Position numbers and translations under genes: made by a program. 64,000 nt of DNA from Microbacterium sp. 4R-513 (GTDB lineage Bacteria; Actinomycetota; Actinomycetes; Actinomycetales; Microbacteriaceae), in NCBI RefSeq assembly GCF_011046485.1, contig NZ_CP049256.1:992001-1056000 (forward strand). The letters are read 5' to 3'. Each line of letters opens with the position of its first letter. Within the stretch, counting starts at the first letter, position 1. The notes under the pieces are model-generated. The model saw nothing but the letters and a program-made list of their open reading frames with translations. It was not told the origin of the DNA and made no database searches. Shown one piece after another: positions 56,668 to 64,000 of this stretch.

Positions 56668-59600
56668 TTACGGCACGGTCACCGTGAGCGTCGTGCGCAC
56701 CTGCGAGTCGCCGTAACGGACGACACCGAGGTAGCTGCCCGCCGCCAGACCCGACCACGACAGCGCGTAGCTGGTGGGCACCGACTGCTGGGCGTTCAGC
56801 GGATTGGGCGTCGCCGTGAGGGAGCCGAGCCCGCCCGCCGAGACGAGGGCGCTCGTGGCCTTCCACGTGAACGGCGAGGTGAACGAGAACACGTCCGCCG
56901 ACACGACGTACCAGCCTGCAGGGGGCGCCGCGATCTCGACGGCCTCGTCGGCGGAGCCGGAAGCCGACTGCCACGACTTGTCGTACGTCGTCGAGTTCTG
57001 GTCGCCCACCAGGTGGTAGACCGTCAGGTCGAGGTCCGACCCGGTGTCATCCGACGAGTCGATCGCGAATCGAGCGAGCTCGGTTCCGGCCTTGACCTCG
57101 ACGAGCACGTTGGTCGTGCCGTCGGTGGTGGCTCCGGTCGTCTCCGTGCCGTCGATGATCACGTTCTGCGGAGCGAGGCCGAAGACGTTCAGCGGCAGCG
57201 GACCCGTGAAGCCCGGGGTGACCGAGACGTTGACGCTGCCATTCGCTCCCGAGCCCGACACCGACTTCGGAGCGTCCGCCGTGACGGGGAACACCGCGAT
57301 CGGCGAGCGGACGCTGCGGTCGGCGCTCTTCCAGGTGAGGAAGCCCGTCGTCCACGCCTCGACCTTCGCGGTCTTGTTCGTGAACGTGACCGTGAACTTC
57401 TGCGTGCCGCCCGCGGCGATGGTGAACGTCGAGGGTGAGACGACCGCGTCGACACCGGGAAGGTCGACCGACGCCGTGTAGGTGCCGGCCTTCGTGGCGG
57501 TGACGGTGCGGGTGATCGTCTGAGTTCCCGCGAGCGAGCCGACGCCCATCGAGGCGATGTTCAGGTCGCTCGGGTCGCTCGGGCCGATGCCGTTGAAGAT
57601 GTCCTCTCCGAGGGCGCCCTCCAGGTACGAAGCCCAGTCGGCCGGACCGTTGAGGTACAGCAGGCCGGCGTCGAAGTACTTCGTGGGGTCGACGTGGCCT
57701 GCGCCCTGCGTGAACGGATCGGTGACGGGAGCACCCTTTGCATCGACGAGGTTGTACGCCGTCGTCATGAGCGCCGACTTGACCTCCGACGGCGACGCCA
57801 TCGGGCTCTTGCCGAGGTAGAGCGCGCCGAGGCCGGCGACGTGGGGCGACGACATCGACGTGCCCGACATGAAGTCGAACGTCGGAGCCTTGCCCGCCGC
57901 ATTGCCGGTCGCCGCGATGATCGCGACACCCGGAGCCGAGACGTCCGGCTTGATGACATCGCTGCCGTCGGCGAGCATCGGGCCGCGGCTCGAGAAGCCC
58001 GCGATCTGGGGCGTCGGGGTGACCTCGCCCGAGACGTTGTCACCGACGAGCGTGATCGGCAGGTCCTTGCCGCTTCGGACGTAGTCGACGATCTGCGCGT
58101 AGTAGACGTTCGACATGTGCACCGTCGGGACGGCGTGGAAGTCGTTGTCGAGCGAGTTCGCCCCGGCCGGGTCGTTCACGAGCACCATGCCGATGCCGCC
58201 GGCCGCCTTGACGACGTCGGACTTCTCGACACGGGCGTTCCCGCCGCGGACGCAGACGACGATGTGGCCCGTCGCCTTGGCGGGATCGATCGACCCCGGC
58301 ACGCAGAGCTGCGGCGTCGTGGCGCCTGCGACGCCGATGTCACCGGCGAACACCGAGGGTCCCGTGACCTCCTTGCCGAAGGGCACCGACACGGACGCAC
58401 CAGCGTGGTTGAAGCCGGGGAACTTCACGGTCCCCTCGTAGGTGGGGATCGTGGATGCCGCGACCGTCGTGTACCACGGCGAAGCGTGGTCGGCGGTCGA
58501 GGCGCTCGGGCCGGAGTTGCCCGCGCTCACCGCGACGAAGACGCCGGCCGCGGCCGCGTTGAAGAACGAGATGTCCTCCGCCTGCAGCACGGTCGAGGCC
58601 GAGCCGCCGCCGATCGAGTAGTTGATGACGTCCACGCCGTCGGCGACGGCGGCATCGATCGCGGCGAGCAGGTCGCTGCCCGCGCAGATGTCGTCCGTCG
58701 TCTCGAGCGGGTCCGGGCCGCCGTAGCACGCCTTGTACATGGCGACCTTGGCCGCGGGGGCGACTCCCGAGATCTTGCCGAAGTCGATGCCGTGGACGGT
58801 GGCCTTCGTACCGAAGTTGCCGGCCGCGGTGCTCGACGTGTGCGAGCCGTGGCCCTCGAAGTCACGGGGCGAGGCATAGTCGGACTTGAACGAGAAGCCT
58901 GATGCCTTGGCGCCCGCGTTGAAGTACTGGGCGCCGATCAGCTTCGTCGAGTAGTCCTGCTTGCTCCACTGCTCGGCGGCGACGCGCTGCGACCGGAAGA
59001 GGTTGCCGTCGGACTTCTTGAAGACGACAGTGTCACCGACGAGGTACGGGTCGGCGCCCGCCTTCGTCCCGAGCTTCGTACCGGCGAAGGCGGGGTTCTC
59101 GGGCGCGATGCCCGTGTCGACCACGCCCACCACGACGCCCTTGCCGGCCGCAGCCGTTCCACCGACCGAGTCCCAGACGCCGCCGAGTCCCGTGTCGCGG
59201 TTGCCGAGTCCGAGGAACTCGGTCGAGGGCACCGCGGCCGTGGGGTGCTTGATCTCGTCGGGGAAGACGCCGAGCACGTTCTTGTCGACGCTGAGCGACG
59301 CGACCTGGTCGCCCGTGAGAGTCGCGCTGAAGCCGTTGAGTGTGACCTGGTACGTCGTGTCCGGAGTCACGCCCGCGTCAGCGGCGAAGTCCGCCTGCTC
59401 CTTCTTGAGGTGCGCGACGTACTTCTGCGAGTTGGCGGAGTGGGCGTCGAGCTGGTTGCCCTTGCCCGGCTTGGTCGGCGCGATGCCCGACACTCCGCCG
59501 TCGTACGTGGCGAGCGGGGCATCCTTCAGGAGGACGATGTAGTGCCCGCTGGCCGCATTGGCCGGAACCGGTGCTTTCACCTCCCCCGCGGGCGCGGCAG

Positions 59601-59679
59601 CGAAGCTTGCTGTTGCGGTGCTTGCGAACAGGACGGCGAGTGTGACGACCGCCCCCGCGCGCACGGAGGATAGACCCAT
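56668..59679 (-). CDS. secreted subtilisin-family (S8) serine protease
   Basis: 1003 aa, ATG at 59679 with GGGGAG upstream. Signal peptide 1 to about 28, I9 propeptide (about 45-145, ending near the DEIKHPTAAVPSTEFLGL processing region), then the S8 catalytic domain: Asp in VVDTGI near 190, His in GHGSHTSSTAAGNFG near 285, Ser in SGTSMSSPHVAGLGAL near 610. A PA insert (about 430-560, HIVVCVRGGNARVEKSD) lies between His and Ser. C-terminal FN3-like and beta-sandwich domains (about 700-1003). Extracellular proteolysis; no anchor. Domain order matches plant-like/actinobacterial subtilases of this size. Confidence 0.93.
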   Translation of the reverse strand: MGLSSVRAGAVVTLAVLFASTATASFAAAPAGEVKAPVPANAASGHYIVLLKDAPLATYDGGVSGIAPTKPGKGNQLDAHSANSQKYVAHLKKEQADFAADAGVTPDTTYQVTLNGFSATLTGDQVASLSVDKNVLGVFPDEIKHPTAAVPSTEFLGLGNRDTGLGGVWDSVGGTAAAGKGVVVGVVDTGIAPENPAFAGTKLGTKAGADPYLVGDTVVFKKSDGNLFRSQRVAAEQWSKQDYSTKLIGAQYFNAGAKASGFSFKSDYASPRDFEGHGSHTSSTAAGNFGTKATVHGIDFGKISGVAPAAKVAMYKACYGGPDPLETTDDICAGSDLLAAIDAAVADGVDVINYSIGGGSASTVLQAEDISFFNAAAAGVFVAVSAGNSGPSASTADHASPWYTTVAASTIPTYEGTVKFPGFNHAGASVSVPFGKEVTGPSVFAGDIGVAGATTPQLCVPGSIDPAKATGHIVVCVRGGNARVEKSDVVKAAGGIGMVLVNDPAGANSLDNDFHAVPTVHMSNVYYAQIVDYVRSGKDLPITLVGDNVSGEVTPTPQIAGFSSRGPMLADGSDVIKPDVSAPGVAIIAATGNAAGKAPTFDFMSGTSMSSPHVAGLGALYLGKSPMASPSEVKSALMTTAYNLVDAKGAPVTDPFTQGAGHVDPTKYFDAGLLYLNGPADWASYLEGALGEDIFNGIGPSDPSDLNIASMGVGSLAGTQTITRTVTATKAGTYTASVDLPGVDAVVSPSTFTIAAGGTQKFTVTFTNKTAKVEAWTTGFLTWKSADRSVRSPIAVFPVTADAPKSVSGSGANGSVNVSVTPGFTGPLPLNVFGLAPQNVIIDGTETTGATTDGTTNVLVEVKAGTELARFAIDSSDDTGSDLDLTVYHLVGDQNSTTYDKSWQSASGSADEAVEIAAPPAGWYVVSADVFSFTSPFTWKATSALVSAGGLGSLTATPNPLNAQQSVPTSYALSWSGLAAGSYLGVVRYGDSQVRTTLTVTVP

Positions 59680-59825
59680 GGATGTGACTCCCCAAGAGTT
59701 CAGCAGTGAAGTGGGAGTTGCGCGGCGTCGTTGGCGCGCAACGAAAGCAAACGTAACTCACAGGTCTCATCCAGCCAACGGGGAAATATGAGAAACGCAT
59801 GAGCCCGTCCCGGTACTCTGAGCAG

Positions 59826-60377
59826 ATGGCCACGCGAAAAGGACTCTCAACGAGCGTCCTGCTCACCTGCGCGGCCATCGGCGTCGCAACAGGTGCGGTG
59901 GGCGGCCTCGCGGGGTGGCTCACACCTGTCGTTCTCGCGACGCTTCCGATCCTCTACGGCTTCGTGCTGGGCGCCCACGTGCTGCCCGGCATCATCGCGC
60001 AGGAGCTCATCCGCCTGCCCTGGGTGGCGCTCATCTCCCACGTCGTGGCGGCGCTGGTCGCGAGCGCGATGGCGCCGCAGTGGGCGTTCCGGTTCCTCGG
60101 CACCGCGATCCTCTTCGGAGGCATCCAGGAGCTCGTCGCAGCCCTCACCCGCTACCGCGTCTGGAGCGCGTGGCGCTTCTTCCTCTCGGCGATCGTCATC
60201 GGCGTCCTCGTCGCCGTCGTCGTCGCCTTCGCGGCGCACCTCGCGACGCTCGCGCTGTGGGCGCAGATCGTCTACCTCGCCCTCGCCGTGCTCGGCCCTG
60301 TCGCCTGGACGGCCGTCGGACTCGGCATCGGCTCCGCGCTCCGGCGTGCGGGGGTCGCGCGCCGCGCGAGCCGCTGA
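59826..60377 (+). CDS. ECF transporter S component, YkoE type
   Basis: 183 aa with five or six membrane segments. GFVLGAHVLPGIIAQELIRLPWVALISHVVAAL and the following FGGIQELVAALTRYRVW match the YkoE family, substrate-binding component of thiamine/hydroxymethylpyrimidine-type ECF transporters. ATG 59826 is preferred to the in-frame ATG 59799 because it begins at the usual N-terminus; the RBS is weak for both. Followed by the ATPase and T component genes. No TPP riboswitch is visible upstream. Confidence 0.82.
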   Translation: MATRKGLSTSVLLTCAAIGVATGAVGGLAGWLTPVVLATLPILYGFVLGAHVLPGIIAQELIRLPWVALISHVVAALVASAMAPQWAFRFLGTAILFGGIQELVAALTRYRVWSAWRFFLSAIVIGVLVAVVVAFAAHLATLALWAQIVYLALAVLGPVAWTAVGLGIGSALRRAGVARRASR

Positions 60378-60413
60378 GCACGGCCGCCGGCTGCCGCTCC
60401 GCCCGGCGGGGAG

Positions 60414-60489
60414 ATCCATCTCGCCTTCGAGGCATCCCGCTTCGCCGACCAGGTAAGGGGAGGCTAAGTTGGGGGCCATCCATCTCGCC
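60414..60489. repeat. direct repeat ATCCATCTCGCC in the gap before the ATPase gene
   Basis: The same 12-mer occurs at 60414-60425 and 60478-60489, 64 bases apart. Between them is AGGTAAGGGGAGGCTAAG, which faintly recalls an actinobacterial iron box. It lies in the 126 bases between the S component and ATPase genes and could hold an internal promoter or operator. Function not established. Confidence 0.35.
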
Positions 60490-60503
60490 ATCTGGGAAGA
60501 CCC

Positions 60504-62357
60504 GTGACCGCTCAGCGACCCACGCCCTCGGCCGCATTCGCCGCGGCGGAGGCATCCACACCGCTTCTGTCGGTGCGGGATCTCGCGATCACTCATGAGG
60601 GGGCGGATGCCGCGACCCCCGCCGCGGTGAGCTTCGACGTCCGCCTCGGCGAGGTGGTGCTCGTCCTCGGTCCCAGCGGCTCGGGCAAGTCGACCCTGGC
60701 GCTCGCCCTCAACGGTCTGATCCCCCAGGCCGTGCCGGCCGACGTCGCCGGCACGGTGCTGGTGGACGGCATCGACGCCGGCACGGCGACGGTCGCCGAG
60801 CTCAGCACCCGTGTCGCCATGGTCTTCCAGGACCCCGATGCGCAGCTCGTGACGGGCAGCGTCCTCGACGAGGTCGCGTTCGGGCCCGAGAATCTGCGGA
60901 TGCCGCGTGCGGACGTGCTCGCCCGGTCCGAGGCCGCGCTGCGCCGCGTCGGCCTGTGGGATCGGCGACGGGATAACCCCGACCGCCTCTCGGGGGGCGG
61001 CCGGCAGCGCCTGGCGATCGCCTGCGCGCTCGCGATGGGATCCCCTCTCGTCGTGCTCGACGAGCCGACGGCGAACCTCGACCCGAAGGGCATCGAAGAG
61101 GTCTACGCGGCGCTGGCCGATCTCGTCGCCGAGGGCGATCGCTCGATCGTCCTGGTCGAGCACGACCTCGACGCGGCGATCGGGGTCGTCGACCGCGTCG
61201 TGGTGCTGGATCGCGCCGGTCGCATGATCGCCGACGGCCCGACCGACGACGTCCTGCGGCACCGCGCCCGGGAGCTGCACGAGATCGGCGTGTGGCTCCC
61301 CACCTCGACGCTCGCCGCACTGCGCCTGCGCGAAGCGGGGTATCGGCTCGACCCGCTTCCGCTGACCCCCGCCGAGCTGCACGATGCTCTCGAGGCCGCC
61401 GACGCGCCGGGTGCCGGGCTGCTGGGGGATGCCTCGTCCCGCGACGCGCTGTCACCGAACGATGATGCGGCCCGTTCGGTCGCCGAGCGAGGGAGCGCCA
61501 CTACCCCGACGGAGGGCGCCGCCCGCTCCGAGCCACTGATCAGCGTCCGCGACCTGACACTGACGCGCGGCGGGACGCGAGTGCTGCACGGCATCGATCT
61601 CGAGGTGCAGCGCGGGGAGTTCATCGCCGTCGTCGGCGCGAACGGCGCCGGGAAGACGAGTCTCATCCAGGCGATCGCCGGCGTCGTGCCGCCGCCCCCG
61701 GGAACCGTCCTGGTGGGCGATCCGTCGACAGGCTCCGGGCACCGCCTCGACGTCACGCACACCGATGCGCGGACGCTCGCGAAGCGCATCGGGTTCGTCT
61801 TCCAGAACCCGGAGCATCAGTTCATCGCGCACACCGTGTTCGACGAGCTCGCCCACGGCCTGCGCCTGCAGCATCTGCCGGAGGACGAGGTGCGTGCGCG
61901 CACGGAGGATGTGCTCGAGCGCTTCGGCCTCGCCGACAAGGCGCGCATCCACCCGTTCCTCCTCTCGGGCGGTCAGAAGCGGCGCCTGTCGGTCGGAACG
62001 GCGCTCGTCGCGGGTGCGCCCGTGCTCGCGCTCGACGAGCCGACCTACGGGCAGGACCGGGCGCGCGCCGACGAGCTCCTCCGCCTCCTGACCGACCTTC
62101 ACCGCGACGGCACCACGATCATCGTCGTGACGCACGACATGCAGCTCGTGACCGAGCACGCCGACCGCACCCTGGTCCTCGCCGACGGGCGGATCATCGC
62201 CCACGGCGCAACGTCCGACGTCTTCGCCGACGAGGCGCTCATCGAGAGAGCGGGTCTGGGGCAGCCCCCGCTGCGCCGGGCGTTGCAGGGGCTCACGAGG
62301 CATCCCGCGCTCGCGCGCATCGCACGGCTGGCGGATCTTCCCGGCGGTGCGGCATGA
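60504..62357 (+). CDS. ECF transporter double ATPase, YkoD type
   Basis: 617 aa, two ABC domains in one chain. Domain 1: Walker A GPSGSGKST near residue 60, signature LSGGGRQR (Gln of LSGGQ replaced by Gly), Walker B VVLDEPTANLDP. Domain 2: GANGAGKTS near 380, LSGGQKRR, LALDEPTYGQD. A linker of about 60 residues joins them. It energises uptake with the YkoE S component and YkoC T component. GTG 60504; ATGA overlap with the T-component gene. Confidence 0.9.
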   Translation: MTAQRPTPSAAFAAAEASTPLLSVRDLAITHEGADAATPAAVSFDVRLGEVVLVLGPSGSGKSTLALALNGLIPQAVPADVAGTVLVDGIDAGTATVAELSTRVAMVFQDPDAQLVTGSVLDEVAFGPENLRMPRADVLARSEAALRRVGLWDRRRDNPDRLSGGGRQRLAIACALAMGSPLVVLDEPTANLDPKGIEEVYAALADLVAEGDRSIVLVEHDLDAAIGVVDRVVVLDRAGRMIADGPTDDVLRHRARELHEIGVWLPTSTLAALRLREAGYRLDPLPLTPAELHDALEAADAPGAGLLGDASSRDALSPNDDAARSVAERGSATTPTEGAARSEPLISVRDLTLTRGGTRVLHGIDLEVQRGEFIAVVGANGAGKTSLIQAIAGVVPPPPGTVLVGDPSTGSGHRLDVTHTDARTLAKRIGFVFQNPEHQFIAHTVFDELAHGLRLQHLPEDEVRARTEDVLERFGLADKARIHPFLLSGGQKRRLSVGTALVAGAPVLALDEPTYGQDRARADELLRLLTDLHRDGTTIIVVTHDMQLVTEHADRTLVLADGRIIAHGATSDVFADEALIERAGLGQPPLRRALQGLTRHPALARIARLADLPGGAA

Positions 62358-63178
62358 GCACCACGGCCGAGGCATCCGTCGACCCGTACGCCGAAGCCCC
62401 CTCGGCGTCGCCGGTCCGGTTCCTCTACCGTCTCAACCCGCTCGCCAAACTCGCGGCTCCGGCCCCCGCGATGCTGCTGCTCGTCTTCGTCCGGGATGCC
62501 GCGACGCCCGCCGCCTTCCTCGCGCTCGCGTACGCGGTCCTCCTCATCGGAGTCCGGCTCACCCGACGCCTCGCGCTCGCGCTCTTCGTCGGCATACCCG
62601 CCGCGATCCTGATCCTCGGCGTCGGGTTCTCGCTCTGGACCGACCCGACCCGCATCGACGCGAGCGCCCCCGTCCTGGAGGTCGGCGGCTGGACCCTCTA
62701 CAGGGGCATGCTCGAGGTCGGCTTCGCCACGGCCCTCCGGCTCGGGGCCATCGTGGCGCTGTCGCTCGTCGTCGGCCTCAGCACGACCGGCCCCGACCTC
62801 GTGCGCTCTTTCGTGCAGCAGCTGCGCGTGCCTTATCGCATCGGCTACACGGCGCTCGCGGCGTTCCGGTTCGTGCCGCGGTTCGCCTACGAGCTCGACG
62901 TCATCCGCCAGGCGCACCGGGTGCGCGGCGCACACGGCGGGCGGGGACCGTTCGCGGCGATCGCGCGCTGGTGGGGCTACCTCGTCCCCCTCCTCGCGGG
63001 CGCCATACGGCACGCCGAGCGCGTGGCCTTGGCGATGGATGCGCGCGCCTTCGGCGCCTACCCGGACCGCACGGAGCGGTATCTCGTGCCGTGGCGCCGG
63101 CGCGACACGGTCTTCGTCGCGGCCTTCCTCATCGTCTCGGCGATGATCTTCGCGCTGCTCTACCCCTGGGGTCTGTGA
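62354..63178 (+). CDS. ECF transporter T component, YkoC/EcfT type
   Basis: 274 aa, five or six membrane helices. RLNPLAKLAAP opens the EcfT family, and the cytoplasmic coupling region has RQAHRVRGAHGG and MDARAFGAYPDRT, corresponding to the two Ala-Arg-Gly motifs that contact the ATPases. Start overlaps the ATPase gene by four bases. With the genes at 59826 and 60504 it forms a complete ECF transporter, probably for thiamine or a precursor. Confidence 0.9.
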   Translation: MSTTAEASVDPYAEAPSASPVRFLYRLNPLAKLAAPAPAMLLLVFVRDAATPAAFLALAYAVLLIGVRLTRRLALALFVGIPAAILILGVGFSLWTDPTRIDASAPVLEVGGWTLYRGMLEVGFATALRLGAIVALSLVVGLSTTGPDLVRSFVQQLRVPYRIGYTALAAFRFVPRFAYELDVIRQAHRVRGAHGGRGPFAAIARWWGYLVPLLAGAIRHAERVALAMDARAFGAYPDRTERYLVPWRRRDTVFVAAFLIVSAMIFALLYPWGL

Positions 63179-63260
63179 CCTCTGCCGTCCCCGCATCCCG
63201 CGGTCCGGCTCGGCGGCGCACTAGAATCGCGGCAACCTGACGGCACGGGGGACGCGCGGG

Positions 63261-64000
63261 ATGGCAAGACGACGACGGACGGTCGCGCGACACGCGCGGC
63301 TGCCGTCCCCGCGCCCGCTCGGTCAGTTCTTCGCGATCGTCGGGGTGTGCCTCGCCGTGCTGGTCGTGAGCCTCGGCGGCGTCGCCGCCTATGCGACGTA
63401 CGACCTGGCCGCGAGCTTCGCCGACGATGTCGTCGACATCCCGGACCAGGAAGCCGTTCCGCCTGACATCGGTGCCATCGAGGGCGGGGTCAGCGTGCTC
63501 CTCACCGGCATCGACGAGTGCGAAGAGGAGTTCAAGTATCTGTTCGGCGACCGCTGCAAGGGTCCCGACAGCACGACCCGGCTCAACGACGTCAATCTGC
63601 TCGTGCACATCGGCGACAGCCCGCGCCGAGTGACCGTCGTCTCGTTCCCGCGCGATCTCATCGTGCCGATCCCGTCATGCACGCGCGAGGACGGGTCTAC
63701 GTTCGGCGGCGGCACCGACCAGCTGAACACGACGTATCAGTACGGCGGCCTCGGCTGCGTCATGAAGACGATCTCCGACCTGAGCGACATCAACATTCCG
63801 TTCGGCGCCGTCGTGACGTTCGGCGGAGTCATCAAGGTGACCGACGCGCTGGGAGGCGTCGACGTGTGCCTGGCCCGCGGCATCCGCGACCGGAACACGG
63901 GACTGGATCTCAGCGCCGGCACCCACACCGTCTCGGGCGTGACCGCGCTGCAGTTCCTGCGCACGCGGTACGGCGTGGGCGACGGAAGCGATCTCGGTCG
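63261..64000 (+). CDS. LytR-CpsA-Psr (LCP) family protein, 3' end beyond the window
   Basis: Visible part about 246 aa. A basic N-terminus (MARRRRTVARHARL) precedes one membrane segment (about 25-48), then the LCP domain: VSVLLTGIDE, DVNLLVHI, VTVVSFPRDLIVPIP with the key Arg, DQLNTTYQYGG and LQFLRTRYGVGDGSDLGR. LCP enzymes transfer undecaprenyl-linked glycopolymers onto peptidoglycan. ATG 63261 lies 82 bases after the transporter. The polymer made in region 1 is a possible but unproven substrate. Confidence 0.9.
   Translation, partial: MARRRRTVARHARLPSPRPLGQFFAIVGVCLAVLVVSLGGVAAYATYDLAASFADDVVDIPDQEAVPPDIGAIEGGVSVLLTGIDECEEEFKYLFGDRCKGPDSTTRLNDVNLLVHIGDSPRRVTVVSFPRDLIVPIPSCTREDGSTFGGGTDQLNTTYQYGGLGCVMKTISDLSDINIPFGAVVTFGGVIKVTDALGGVDVCLARGIRDRNTGLDLSAGTHTVSGVTALQFLRTRYGVGDGSDLG

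Noticed and set aside
59680-59825. TPP riboswitch ahead of the YkoE-type transporter
   Set aside because: Only an isolated CTGAG-like string is present; the paired helices and the conserved second half of the THI box are missing.

Overview
The window is a 64 kb piece of a very GC-rich actinobacterial chromosome. I would place it in the Microbacteriaceae, most likely near Microbacterium. This rests on GC-dominated codon use, GTG starts and ATGA overlaps, an LCP-family cell-wall protein, class F-type sortase, YkoE-type ECF transporter, acyl-CoA oxidase, intergenic repeats containing GTCGTTGAGCGAG and CCCTGAGCTTGTCGAAGGG, and a striking excess of the heptamer GGATGCC/GGCATCC. I see no phage, insertion sequence, CRISPR array, rRNA or tRNA.

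Region 1 (39-23038) is a surface-polymer locus. It holds two giant paralogous secreted proteins (39-4763 and 8402-13114: propeller-like domain, FN3-like domain, two LamG, four PKD), a secreted parallel beta-helix protein (4912-7503) and a secreted metallophosphoesterase with two PKD domains (18059-21214). All four share one module of about 200 residues. Between them lie glycan-export genes: an O-antigen ligase/polymerase-like protein, a Wzz-like protein with a degenerate kinase half, and a Wzx-like flippase. Two CDP-alcohol enzymes also sit here: a CDP-alcohol phosphotransferase overlapping giant B by four bases, and a TagD-like cytidylyltransferase. A GT2-GtrA glycosyltransferase closes the region. 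This locus is my main candidate for an undescribed system.

Region 2 (23130-31495) is catabolic. A small redoxin is followed by a tryptophan-to-anthranilate operon (kynA, an amidohydrolase in the formamidase position, kynU with an apparent frameshift), a GPH-type transporter, and a coupled aldehyde dehydrogenase/GMC oxidoreductase pair.

Region 3 (31504-43435): a flavin monooxygenase and a divergent TetR regulator share four operator-like palindromes. Then come prolyl aminopeptidase with a membrane metallopeptidase, malate dehydrogenase, a Na+/H+ antiporter, a resolvase-like protein lacking the catalytic serine, a short UvrA-like ABC protein, a sortase with its probable surface-protein partner, and 3-methyladenine glycosylase I.

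Region 4 (43588-56595) is mostly housekeeping: acyl-CoA oxidase, two tandem GNAT genes (the second fused to a GH16-like domain), glutathione peroxidase, formate-THF ligase, RecQ, a DUF3516-type helicase, an SGNH hydrolase remnant, a small GNAT protein and a pirin.

Region 5 (56668-64000): a secreted subtilase, a complete ECF transporter of the YkoE/YkoD/YkoC type, and the 5' part of an LCP-family gene running off the end. No stretch over 300 bases lacks a gene or gene remnant. Two genes (13197-13855 and 25254-26521) each appear to lack one base in a five-base homopolymer. In both cases this opens a false in-frame fusion with the downstream gene, so base-calling accuracy at homopolymers should be doubted first.
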